From Algoriphagus chordae (GTDB taxonomy: Bacteria > Bacteroidota > Bacteroidia > Cytophagales > Cyclobacteriaceae): a stretch of DNA of 64,000 nucleotides. The first letter of the stretch is position 1. The number at the start of each line of letters is the position of its first letter. Below the pieces are notes generated by a model. It made no database searches. It saw nothing but the letters and a program-made list of their open reading frames with translations, and had not been told where the DNA came from. The translations under genes were made by a program, and so were the position numbers. This document shows, in pieces, positions 34,255 through 42,517 of this stretch. The stretch lies in assembly GCF_003254055.1 (NCBI RefSeq), contig NZ_QKZT01000017.1:59456-123455 (forward strand), read 5' to 3'.

Positions 34255-34881
34255 ATGAGAAATACAGGTATTCTTTTATTCTCTTTAATGCTATTAAGCT
34301 GCGAAAGGAAAGTTGATTTGATGTTTCCAAAAGAAATCGACTATTTTAATGAGAGTTTTGTAAATTTTTTTCCTGAAAAAGTTCCATTATCGTATTCAAA
34401 ATTGATTGTTTCCCAAGATATAACTCATTCTCATCCTCATGTATGGTTGAAGTTTTATGAGGGAAAGGAAGAAATATCAAGACTTACGTTGGAATTGGAG
34501 AAGAAAGCCAAAGCCACTTATGTTTCAGAAGATACTTGTATATTATCAATTGATAAACATTTGAATAGTCAAAACTGGTTTAGATTTGATAAAAATTCAA
34601 GGACTAAAACTGAAAAAGACTTCAGTTTTAATCTTTGCAGTAAGGGTAATTTTCCTGTACCTAATTTTTTTGAAGAAGGTTGGGGAGGCACTGATAGCGG
34701 ATTGACAGGGTTGGAAGGTTATATTTTGTATGTTATTGATGCAAAAAGTGGATTATTTATGGATTCTACCAAGCTTCCAAATGGAAGATTTACCCCAGAG
34801 GGATGGAAACATGGCTATTCTAAGGGAGTCGCAATTAATTCAAGACTAGGAATAGTTATTTATTGGGCCGATATATGGTGA
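34255..34881 (+). CDS. Candidate immunity lipoprotein for tip 1
   Basis: A 208-aa protein with a lipoprotein signal (MLLSC, Cys ~15). The mature part has an unclassified mixed alpha/beta sequence with SHPHVWLKFYEG and a Trp/Gly-rich segment (EEGWGGTDSGLTGLEGYILYV). It starts 1 bp after the tip 1 stop, the usual toxin-immunity spacing. Envelope anchoring suggests that tip 1 acts outside the cytoplasm or is captured before entry. The function is inferred from position. Confidence 0.6.
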   Translation: MRNTGILLFSLMLLSCERKVDLMFPKEIDYFNESFVNFFPEKVPLSYSKLIVSQDITHSHPHVWLKFYEGKEEISRLTLELEKKAKATYVSEDTCILSIDKHLNSQNWFRFDKNSRTKTEKDFSFNLCSKGNFPVPNFFEEGWGGTDSGLTGLEGYILYVIDAKSGLFMDSTKLPNGRFTPEGWKHGYSKGVAINSRLGIVIYWADIW

Positions 34882-34925
34882 AAGGAAAAAAATTCTTAGT
34901 GTAAGTAACACAGCCTCTTTTACTT

Positions 34926-34937
34926 CCCCCCCCCCCC
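34926..34937. repeat. Poly-C tract (12 nt)
   Basis: An uninterrupted run of C at the start of the module 2 spacer, ~175 bp upstream of its first gene. Shorter C runs occupy the matching position at 31487 and 47300. Confidence 0.9.
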
Positions 34938-35114
34938 TCTGGATGTAGATAAAACATGGTTTGGACTAGGTGTAGTCCGCGACAATTGTCGGGAGTATCT
35001 ACACCTTTTTATATAGTAGTATTTGTAATTCAAAAAGTGAAAAGAGGATATAAACAATCAGATAAATAACTTTTAAATGAAAGGTCTAAATGTATTTGTT
35101 TTGACAAATCTGCT
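34938..35114 (+). promoter_or_regulatory. Module spacer repeat, copy 1
   Basis: Related to 40880-41063 and 47300-47464. Shared blocks are TTTGGACTAGGTGTAG, a hairpin ending TCTACACCT, TATATAGT, CAAAAAGTGAA, CAGATAAATAACTTTTAAATGAA and CAAATC before the ATG. It is probably the common promoter and leader of each module. This copy alone has the palindrome CGACAATTGTCG (34980-34991) inserted in the hairpin loop. Confidence 0.7.
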
Positions 35115-36488
35115 ATGAAAAAAGTGTTCATTTTTGTAATTAGTTTAATGCTCTCATCTTATTTTTTGAAAGCTCAAAACCTGCCAAGTAGCTTGAATTC
35201 AAATCTTCCTAAGCCTTCGATTTCAAATTCAATTTCTGCTCTAACCTCCAAACCTCAAATCCCCTACCTGGAAGAACTCAGACAGATCCAGTCACTGAAG
35301 AAATCTTATGATTCGCTTAGGAAGGAACTCGTAGAGCTGAAAGAGATCACCGCTGACAGTACCCAGCGTGATAGCCTCTTTACCCTTGCAAAAGAAAGAA
35401 GCAAGGCAGTGCTGGAAAAGGAAAGTAAAACTCTTGAAAGCCTTATTGATTCTGAAGATATCCCAGGAGAAGAAGTCAAGAATGCTGCAAAAAATACACT
35501 GGATCGGGTGAATGATTCCAAAGCAAGGTTGGAGGATATCAGGCAAGTTGATGAGCTGGAATCACTCATAGATCAGAATAACGAAAATCTCAAGGCGCTA
35601 ACCAATGAATGGCTCATGCCAAAACTGGAGGCCCAAATCTCAGGTGTCGTGAAAGATGGGCTTGATCCAAGTAGCGCCGAACTCCCAGACTTCTACGGCA
35701 AAGATGCGCTGGCAGAACTGACTAAAAATGGATTGCCTTCAGAAGTGCCTTTTAATCAGGCCAAGGAACTTGCAAGCGAGAAAGCGGGACATATCAGCGA
35801 AGATTACATTCAAAAGGCAGGAAAGGATTTTTCCAAGTTGAAAGTTGATTCCTTGGGAAATATAAAGACTATTCCTTCTGAGTTGAATAAGAAAAAGGAA
35901 GCCTTTTTTGAAACCAACCAACTCAAAGCAGAGCATTTTTTTCACCGAATTGGAGTGAATCTATGGTATGATCCGCTGACTTCCTTCGGCGAAGGGCTTT
36001 TATTGGACGCAGGACTATTTTATTCCTTCTCCCAGCAGTTGTCCCTGATGGGAGGAGTTACGTGGAAAAAGCAGTTTGACGATTCCGAAAAACTGAGAAG
36101 AGAAGGGTTCGGTGTATTTACTGGACTACGCTTCAGTAAGGGGAATTGGTTTGCTCAAGGTACAGTAAACCGCAATCAGGTGACCATCACCAATCCTGCA
36201 GGCTATGAATCAAGGGATTTTGAAGGAAATGCTTGGGCTTCTAGTTTCGCCGTGGGAAGAACCATCCCCATGGGTAAAGTAATCCGCTCTGTAGTGATGG
36301 GTTCCATAGACCCATTTTTCAATGAAAAGTCAAGTCTGTACAAAAGCAGGGTTCAGCTCAAGATCGGATTTGAGATCGGTTCCTTTAAGAATCTCAAAAA
36401 GGAAGTCAAGGAAATGATTCCGATGGAAGAATTAAAGAAGAAAGGGGACGAGCAAGTGGAGTATTATTTGAAAGAGATTGGGGATTAG
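35115..36488 (+). CDS. Coiled-coil plus outer-membrane beta-barrel protein of the Rhs module, copy 1
   Basis: A 457-aa exported protein. The signal peptide ends at FLKAQ. A linker follows (LPKPSISNSIS), then a long charged helical/coiled-coil region (~55-160, IQSLKKSYDSLRKELVELKEI and SKTLESLIDSEDIPG) and a middle domain with DFYGKDALAELTKNGLPSEVPF. The C-terminal half has barrel-like strands (FHRIGVNLWYDPLTSFGEGLLLD to SRVQLKIGFEIGSF). The last 30 residues form a basic helix. I know no characterised family. It always precedes the Rhs core here, so an outer-membrane export or display partner is a reasonable inference. Confidence 0.8.
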   Translation: MKKVFIFVISLMLSSYFLKAQNLPSSLNSNLPKPSISNSISALTSKPQIPYLEELRQIQSLKKSYDSLRKELVELKEITADSTQRDSLFTLAKERSKAVLEKESKTLESLIDSEDIPGEEVKNAAKNTLDRVNDSKARLEDIRQVDELESLIDQNNENLKALTNEWLMPKLEAQISGVVKDGLDPSSAELPDFYGKDALAELTKNGLPSEVPFNQAKELASEKAGHISEDYIQKAGKDFSKLKVDSLGNIKTIPSELNKKKEAFFETNQLKAEHFFHRIGVNLWYDPLTSFGEGLLLDAGLFYSFSQQLSLMGGVTWKKQFDDSEKLRREGFGVFTGLRFSKGNWFAQGTVNRNQVTITNPAGYESRDFEGNAWASSFAVGRTIPMGKVIRSVVMGSIDPFFNEKSSLYKSRVQLKIGFEIGSFKNLKKEVKEMIPMEELKKKGDEQVEYYLKEIGD

Positions 36489-36501
36489 AATATAGTAATT
36501 A

Positions 36502-36564
36502 TTGATACACGAAAACGGCAACATAGTGGAGCATTACGAATACAACTACGCCAACGGAAACTGA
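36502..36564 (+). other. Short YD-like reading frame between barrel and Rhs genes
   Basis: From TTG 36502 the frame reads MIHENGNIVEHYEYNYANGN, then stop. It resembles one Rhs/YD strand pair and is probably a scrap of an older Rhs gene. An exact copy is at 42451-42513. Confidence 0.4.
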
Positions 36565-36568
36565 TTTT

Positions 36569-39500
36569 TTGACCATGAGACATTATTATATCCCTGCTTT
36601 ATTCCTGTTTTTGGTTACCGCCTCAGTAACGCTTGCGCAGACCACGGAGAACTTTGTAAAAACGTATAAAGCTAGGACAGCCACTTCTTCCATCACTTCG
36701 GTAACAGGAGGAACTTCCAGCCACTCCTACAAGAATTTCACCTATCTGGACGGGCTGGGAAGGCCGAAGCAGACAGTGGGCAAAGCATCGACCATCAGCG
36801 GCAAGGACCTGATCACACCGATTGAGTACGATGATTATGGCCGTCAGAAGAAAGAGTACCTACCTTATTATGAAACTGGAGGTATTCAGGATGGAAGGTT
36901 CAGAGGTAGTGCAATTACAGACCATACAGGAAGGACCTCTGCGATCTATGGGAGCAGTTACGGCTATTCCCAAACTCTTTTTGAACCTTCGCCACTGAAC
37001 CGTGTGGACAAACAAGCAGCGCCTGGAAGTTCCTGGCACTTGGGGACAGGCAAAGAAATCAAGTTTGAGAGGAGACCCAACACATCAGCCGATGAGGTGA
37101 AAATATGGACCTTGGATTCCAACGGGCTCCCGGTAACTTCCTCATCCTATCCCTCCAATGAACTTTGGGTTGAAATTACCAAGGACGAGGATGATATCCA
37201 GACAGTCCAATTTACCGATAAGCTTGGTCGGGTAATCCTGAAAAAAACAGAGGGCTGCGTAACGCCGGTTACTGACGGTCACTCGGGATGGCTGAGTACA
37301 TATTATGTATATGATGACCTGGGGCAGCTGCGGGTGGTACTTCCCCCCTTGGCGATTGACCTGTTTGAGGTAAACGATGCCTGGTCCATATCGGCGGATT
37401 CTGACCTGGCCTTTGAGCAGTATTTTCTTTATACCTATGACAGTAGGGGAAGGATGATTGAAAAGAAGGTTCCCGGAAAGGGAGTGGAATATATTCTCTA
37501 TGATGCCCAGGATCGTCCGGTAGGCATGCAGGATAGTATTATGCGCACCAGTAACAAATGGTTGTATACCAGATATGATGCCTTGGGCAGGGTGCTTTCC
37601 ACGGGCCTAGTCAGTAAAAGTCAGAATTTTCCCACACTTCAGAGCGCGCTGAACACAGCCGGGTCCAACAATGCCTCAATGGTCAATGGAACAGTTACAA
37701 ATGGCTGGCCCAATGAAGAAGGGGACTTACTGACGGTGAATTATTACGACTCCTATGCAGCCCTTACAGGCTACAGCTATCAGCCAAATACAGGTTTTGA
37801 TGCACAGGCGAGCACCCGAGTACACGGGCTTCAGACTGGGATGAAAGTTAAAAACCTGGAAACAGGGGCATTTTACAAAACAGTATTGTATTACGACAAC
37901 AAAGGGCAGGTAATCCAGTCAATATCCGAACACCAACTGGGAGGGGAAATCCGAACTTCCACCAAGTACAATTTTGAAGGTCAACCTACCCTCAGCCTGA
38001 CTTCGAGTACGAATGCGGGAGTGGAAGATATCATGCGGGCTTACAATTATAATGTGATCGGGCAATTGGATTATATTGACCATACGGTAAATGGTATGAC
38101 CAGAAGGATCGTGCAGAACACCTACAATGACCTAGGGCAATTGGAAGTAAAATCCTTTCCAAAAATAACTTCGGGCAACCAGACTTATACCTACAACATC
38201 AGAGGCTGGTTGAAGACGCTTGGAAGCTCGCTGCCCGATGGTTATACCCAGACCAATTACTATCAGGAAAGCGGAGCCACGGCTCCCCGATATAACGGAA
38301 ATATCTCCAGAATAAGTTGGGGTGGAAAGGCAGGGACATCCGGGACCTTTAAAACCAGGACGTACAACTATACCTATGACCATGCGAACAGGCTGAAGGC
38401 GGCCAACTATTCGGCAAGCAGTGAGTCAAACTGGTTTACGATGAACGGGATCACCTACGATGCGAACGGCAACATCTACTCGATGATCCGGAGAAACCAA
38501 AGGGCAAGTGGAGCCTATAATGTGGTGGATGATCTGGAGTATATATACCAGGGATATGGCAACCGACTCTCGCAGGTGAAGGACAATAATGCCGCATTGA
38601 CTTATACAGCCAGTGACTTTAAGGATCGGGACAGTACCGTATACCTGTATGATGGAAATGGTAATATGACCAGTAATTCGGATAAGCAGATCAGCCAGAT
38701 TACCTATAATCATCTCAATCTCCCACAGGAAATCACTTTTACAACTGGGGCAAAACTAGAGTTCGCCTATGATGCTGTAGGCAACAAACTGACCCAGAAG
38801 GTGTACAACAGCAGCGGAACCCTGACCAAGACACAGGACTATATCGGGGAGATCGTGCTGCTGGACGGAGCACTGGATTACCTGATCCATGAAGAGGGTA
38901 GGCTAGTCGCAGAGCCAGATGGACTCTATGGAGAATACTATCTGAAGGATCATCTGGGCAATATTCGTCAAGTACTGCGGGAATCAGAAAGCCAGACCTT
39001 TATGGCGACGATGGAAACCCAAAATGCACAGGCTGAGGAACAACAGTTCTCCATGATGATAGAATCCAGACAGACCGAGCCGGAGCACAATGTCACGACG
39101 GGAGGGAACAAAGTGGCCTGGCTGAATGCCAACAGAGGCAGAATGGTAGGTCCGGGACGTACCCAGGAAATCTATGCGGGAGACAGTCTAAAGCTTCAGG
39201 TACACGGCAAATACCTGGAAGACAAAAACCAGAAAGCAAACGCCGCAAGCTTTATGGCAGCAGGAGGCAAGGAAAGACTGGTGGCAGACCTGAACGAACT
39301 GGCATTAAGCAACCAGCGCGCTGGCGGGGCCAACCCGATAGCTTTACTGAACCTTGCTGATATCCTGGCCAAGGATCTGCTGAAGAAGACAACACCTGAG
39401 GCCTATCTGATGTATGCACTATATGATCAGGACAGCAATAGGTACGAGGTGGGCAAGAGAGTGCTGACCAAAAATGCGGCCAACCAACATGAGGTATTGG

Positions 39501-39574
39501 AGGAGGAGATGTATATTTCCAGGGACGGATATACGCCACGGCGCACAGGTATGAAAACCTTTGTGCCCCGATAG
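36569..39574 (+). CDS. Rhs-type polymorphic toxin shell (DUF6443), copy 1
   Basis: A 1001-aa protein with a Sec signal peptide (cleavage after SVTLAQ), then the DUF6443-type N-terminus (FTYLDGLGRPKQTVGKAS, IEYDDYGRQKKEYLPYY). Many YD repeats follow (YDALGRVLSTG, YNVIGQLDYID, YDANGNIYSMI, YDGNGNMTSN) and would form the cocoon around a toxin. It stops at a TAG inside an 18-bp palindrome (39566-39583). The sequence beyond continues in the same frame as ETSEDVWFDN and into tip 2. Without the TAG the product would be ~1328 aa. No T6SS genes are in the window; Sec export plus the barrel partner suggests another route. Confidence 0.93.
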   Translation: MTMRHYYIPALFLFLVTASVTLAQTTENFVKTYKARTATSSITSVTGGTSSHSYKNFTYLDGLGRPKQTVGKASTISGKDLITPIEYDDYGRQKKEYLPYYETGGIQDGRFRGSAITDHTGRTSAIYGSSYGYSQTLFEPSPLNRVDKQAAPGSSWHLGTGKEIKFERRPNTSADEVKIWTLDSNGLPVTSSSYPSNELWVEITKDEDDIQTVQFTDKLGRVILKKTEGCVTPVTDGHSGWLSTYYVYDDLGQLRVVLPPLAIDLFEVNDAWSISADSDLAFEQYFLYTYDSRGRMIEKKVPGKGVEYILYDAQDRPVGMQDSIMRTSNKWLYTRYDALGRVLSTGLVSKSQNFPTLQSALNTAGSNNASMVNGTVTNGWPNEEGDLLTVNYYDSYAALTGYSYQPNTGFDAQASTRVHGLQTGMKVKNLETGAFYKTVLYYDNKGQVIQSISEHQLGGEIRTSTKYNFEGQPTLSLTSSTNAGVEDIMRAYNYNVIGQLDYIDHTVNGMTRRIVQNTYNDLGQLEVKSFPKITSGNQTYTYNIRGWLKTLGSSLPDGYTQTNYYQESGATAPRYNGNISRISWGGKAGTSGTFKTRTYNYTYDHANRLKAANYSASSESNWFTMNGITYDANGNIYSMIRRNQRASGAYNVVDDLEYIYQGYGNRLSQVKDNNAALTYTASDFKDRDSTVYLYDGNGNMTSNSDKQISQITYNHLNLPQEITFTTGAKLEFAYDAVGNKLTQKVYNSSGTLTKTQDYIGEIVLLDGALDYLIHEEGRLVAEPDGLYGEYYLKDHLGNIRQVLRESESQTFMATMETQNAQAEEQQFSMMIESRQTEPEHNVTTGGNKVAWLNANRGRMVGPGRTQEIYAGDSLKLQVHGKYLEDKNQKANAASFMAAGGKERLVADLNELALSNQRAGGANPIALLNLADILAKDLLKKTTPEAYLMYALYDQDSNRYEVGKRVLTKNAANQHEVLEEEMYISRDGYTPRRTGMKTFVPR
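39533..39550. repeat. 18-bp in-frame insertion near the Rhs core end, copy 1
   Basis: ACGCCACGGCGCACAGGT adds residues TPRRTG. Also at 45485-45502, absent from the module 1 fragment. It looks like a short mobile or slipped sequence. Confidence 0.85.
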
Positions 39575-39583
39575 CTATCGGGG
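39566..39583. repeat. 18-bp perfect palindrome with in-frame TAG, copy 2
   Basis: CCCCGATAGCTATCGGGG adds six codons, P-R-stop-L-S-G, between FV and ETSEDVWFD. Here core and tip remain in one frame, so the TAG is the only break. Confidence 0.97.
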
Positions 39584-39613
39584 GAAACTTCAGAGGATGT
39601 CTGGTTTGACAAT

Positions 39614-40555
39614 ATGATGGTGATGAGTGTGAGTTCTGTGATCGTACAGGAAACACACTACGATCCCTGGGGCTTGGAACTGACAGGATTGGGATATGTT
39701 TACGGAGGGATCAAGGAGAATAAATGGAAATTTCAAGGTCAAGAATCAATTGATGAATTTGAATTAAACTGGAGCTCTTTTAAATGGAGGAATCATCAAC
39801 CAGAAATTGGTCGATTCTTTAATGTTGATCCATTAGCTGATAAATTTGTACATAATAGTCCATATGCGTTTAGTGAAAATAAAGTAACCTCCCATGTCGA
39901 ATTAGAAGGTCTAGAAGCTGTTTCAATTCAAGCAGAAGGTCGAGGGATTATACCTGTGGTAGGTAATTTAAGTTTAACTGCAAGTGCTTCCTATGGATTA
40001 GCGGTAGGTACTAGACGAGAAAAAGATGGTATTTACGCAGTTCAATATGTGTCTGGATCATTAGGCCCTGCAGCGGGTATGGGTTTAGCAGGGGGAATTG
40101 GGACATATCTTAATAGTGGTGACTTAGAAGATCTGGAGGGTGTGAGTTTCGGAGTTGGAGGATTTTTAGGATCAACACCTACAGGTTTACTTGGAGGCTC
40201 ATTTGAGCTAAATTCAACTGCTGACGGAAAGCAATTGGGTGGCCTAATTCCTTTTGCTTCTCCTGGTGGGGCTATAGGAGGAGGGGTTTGGGCGGAAGGC
40301 TCTGTAACCAAATTTATAGGTGCTCCGGTAAATCTGTCTAATATGTCAGATGAAATAATGGGAGGATTAGCGGAAAGCCTTGGTGTTACTGTGGAACAAT
40401 TGGGAGGGTTTATTAATAAAGCAAGTGAATATATTAATAACCAACAATCACAAATACCTTCCGATAGGGAGATGAGAGAGGAAATAAATAGAATTGGATT
40501 GGTACCTAATGATGCGACGAATTTAAATTTAATTAGAAGAGAAAAAATTAATTAG
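39614..40555 (+). CDS. Rhs C-terminal tip 2: core end plus glycine-rich toxin candidate
   Basis: A 313-aa frame, continuous with the Rhs core at 36569 apart from the TAG. The first ~95 residues are core end (HYDPWGLELTGLGYVYGGIK, then EIGRFFNVDPLADKFVHNSPYAFSENKV). The variable part has long Gly/Ala/Ser-rich segments (SGSLGPAAGMGLAGGIGTYL, FGVGGFLGSTPTGLLGGSF), suggesting membrane insertion or a glycine-rich barrel. It ends in a charged helix. No known toxin family is recognised. A possible membrane-acting toxin fits the small membrane protein encoded next. Confidence 0.72.
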   Translation: MMVMSVSSVIVQETHYDPWGLELTGLGYVYGGIKENKWKFQGQESIDEFELNWSSFKWRNHQPEIGRFFNVDPLADKFVHNSPYAFSENKVTSHVELEGLEAVSIQAEGRGIIPVVGNLSLTASASYGLAVGTRREKDGIYAVQYVSGSLGPAAGMGLAGGIGTYLNSGDLEDLEGVSFGVGGFLGSTPTGLLGGSFELNSTADGKQLGGLIPFASPGGAIGGGVWAEGSVTKFIGAPVNLSNMSDEIMGGLAESLGVTVEQLGGFINKASEYINNQQSQIPSDREMREEINRIGLVPNDATNLNLIRREKIN

Positions 40556-40562
40556 ATTAAGA

Positions 40563-40870
40563 ATGATGCTAGTATTTAAGTTTATAATATGTTTTATAGT
40601 TTTTCATATTTTATTAACGATTTTGTATCGATATTATATTTATATATTATCTATAAATCATAATATTCGATTTAAAAAAAATCAATTTTTTTTACTTTGA
40701 AATTAGAAGAAATTGAAGAAAATATAACAAATGAAAAAGATAGTTCTACTGCCTTTTTTGCATTAAAAAAATTATTAATTGTTCATGTTGTTTTATCAAT
40801 TATGGGAAAGGTAATATTAGGGGTTGTGGCCCTACTAATAGGTTTGTTTATATTCTCTAGTTTGAATTAG
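40563..40870 (+). pseudogene. Candidate membrane immunity gene for tip 2, frameshifted at a poly-A run
   Basis: ATG 40563 gives a 45-aa hydrophobic peptide (LVFKFIICFIVFHILLTILY) that stops at 40700. After a shift at the A8 run (40674-40681) the other frame stays open to 40870. It encodes KLEEIEENITNEKDSS and then a second hydrophobic stretch (GKVILGVVALLIGLFIF). Joined, they form a ~102-aa two-helix membrane protein 7 bp after the tip. I infer an immunity gene with a homopolymer indel; programmed slippage or sequencing error are alternatives. Confidence 0.5.
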
Positions 40871-40879
40871 AGATTGTCG

Positions 40880-41063
40880 TGTTTACTCCACTGCGTTTAG
40901 ATAAACTATATTGGGACTAGATGTGGATTGTATCTAAACCTATTTATATAGTTGATTTTGTATTTCAAAAAGTGAAAAGAGAATTTATAAACTATCATAT
41001 AAATAACTTTCAAATTGGCTTTTAAATGAAGGGTATAAATGTAATTGGTTTGCCAAATCAGCT
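40880..41063 (+). promoter_or_regulatory. Module spacer repeat, copy 2
   Basis: The most diverged of the three spacers. It keeps GGACTAGATGTGGATTGTATCTAAACCT, TATATAGTTG, the CAAAAAGTGAAAAGAG block and TTTTAAATGAAGGGT before the barrel gene. It has ~13 extra bases relative to the others. Confidence 0.65.
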
Positions 41064-42437
41064 ATGAGGAAAGAATTCATTTTTGTAATTAGTTTGATAC
41101 TTTCATCCTGTTTGTTGAAAGCTCAAAACTTGCCTAGCAACTTGAGTTCAAAGCTTCCTAAGCCTTCGATTTCGAATTCTCTTTCTGCTCTACCCTCTAA
41201 ACCAGAAATCCCGTTCCTTGAAGAACTCAAGCAGATCCAGTCACTGAAGAAATCCTATGATTCGCTTCGGAAAGAACTCAAAAACCTGAAGGAAATCACC
41301 GCTGACAGTACCCAGCGTGACAGCCTCTTTACACTGGCAAAAGAAAGAAGTAAAGCCCTGCTGGAACAGGAAAGCAAAACCCTGGAAAGCCTAATTGAAA
41401 GCGAAGAAATTCCAGGAGAAGAAATCAAGAATGCCACCAAAAACACGCTGGATAGGGTAAAAGATTCCAAAGCAAGGTTGGAGAATATCAGGCAAGTTGA
41501 TGAGCTGGAATCACTCATAGATCAGAATAATGAAAATCTCAAGGCACTTACCAATGAATGGCTCATGCCCAAGCTGGAAGAACAGCTTACAGGTGTGGTG
41601 AAAGAAGGGGTTGATCCCAGAAATGCACAGCTCCCGGACTTCTACGGAAAGGGTGCCCTGGCAGAGCTAACCAAAAAAGGCCTGCCTTCAGAAATTCCCT
41701 TTGATAAAGCAAAAGAGCTTGCAACCGGGAAGGCCGGACATATCAGTGAAGAATACATTCAAAAGGCGGGAAAGGAATTTTCCAAATTGAAGGTTGATTC
41801 ACTTGGGAATATCAAGACTATTTCATCTGACCTGAATAAGAAAAAGGCAGACTTCTTCGAAACAAACCAACTATCGGGACAACCTTTTTTTCACCGTGTT
41901 GGCATGATGGGCTGGTATGATCCGCTGACTTCCTTTGGCGAAGGGTTGAAGTTGGATTATGGGCTTTCCTATTCCTTTTCCCAGCAGTTATCCATTTTGG
42001 GAGGGGTTTCTTGGAAAAAACAGTTTGATGCCGATGAACAACTCAGAAGAGAAGGGTTCGGTGTATTTACCGGCTTACGATTCAGTAAAGGGAATTGGTT
42101 TGCTCAGGGCACAGTAAACCGGAATCAGGTTACCATCACCAATCCAGCTGGCTATGAGTACAGGGATTTTGATGGGAAAGCCTGGGCTTCCAACTTCGCA
42201 ATCGGAAGAACCATCCCGATGGGTAAGGTAATCCGCTCTGTAGTGATGGGTTCCATAGACCCATTTTTCAATGAAAAGTCAAGTCTGTACAAAAGCAGGG
42301 TTCAGCTCAAGATCGGATTTGAGATCGGTTCCTTTAAGAATCTCAAAAAGGAAGTCAAGGAAATGATTCCGATGGAAGAATTAAAGAAGAAAGGGGACGA
42401 GCAAGTGGAGTATTATTTGAAAGAGATTGGGGATTAG
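41064..42437 (+). CDS. Coiled-coil plus outer-membrane beta-barrel protein of the Rhs module, copy 2
   Basis: 457 aa, the same length and layout as the protein at 35115-36488. Differences are spread over the first ~390 residues (for example LKNLKEITADS, EQLTGVVKEGVDPRNAQ, GMMGWYDPLTSFGEG). The last ~70 residues and the downstream spacer are identical at the DNA level, which indicates gene conversion. The signal peptide ends at LLKAQ. It is again placed 80 bp upstream of an Rhs core, which supports an obligate pairing. The same function is inferred: an outer-membrane partner for Rhs export or display. Confidence 0.8.
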   Translation: MRKEFIFVISLILSSCLLKAQNLPSNLSSKLPKPSISNSLSALPSKPEIPFLEELKQIQSLKKSYDSLRKELKNLKEITADSTQRDSLFTLAKERSKALLEQESKTLESLIESEEIPGEEIKNATKNTLDRVKDSKARLENIRQVDELESLIDQNNENLKALTNEWLMPKLEEQLTGVVKEGVDPRNAQLPDFYGKGALAELTKKGLPSEIPFDKAKELATGKAGHISEEYIQKAGKEFSKLKVDSLGNIKTISSDLNKKKADFFETNQLSGQPFFHRVGMMGWYDPLTSFGEGLKLDYGLSYSFSQQLSILGGVSWKKQFDADEQLRREGFGVFTGLRFSKGNWFAQGTVNRNQVTITNPAGYEYRDFDGKAWASNFAIGRTIPMGKVIRSVVMGSIDPFFNEKSSLYKSRVQLKIGFEIGSFKNLKKEVKEMIPMEELKKKGDEQVEYYLKEIGD

Positions 42438-42517
42438 AATATAGTAATTATTGATACACGAAAACGGCAACATAGTGGAGCATTACGAATACAACTACGC
42501 CAACGGAAACTGATTTT

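Noticed and set aside
36569..40555. TAG in the Rhs gene as a recoded amino acid (for example pyrrolysine)
   Set aside because: TAG is used as an ordinary stop elsewhere (for example the end of 33345-34253), and two of the three junctions also have a frameshift.
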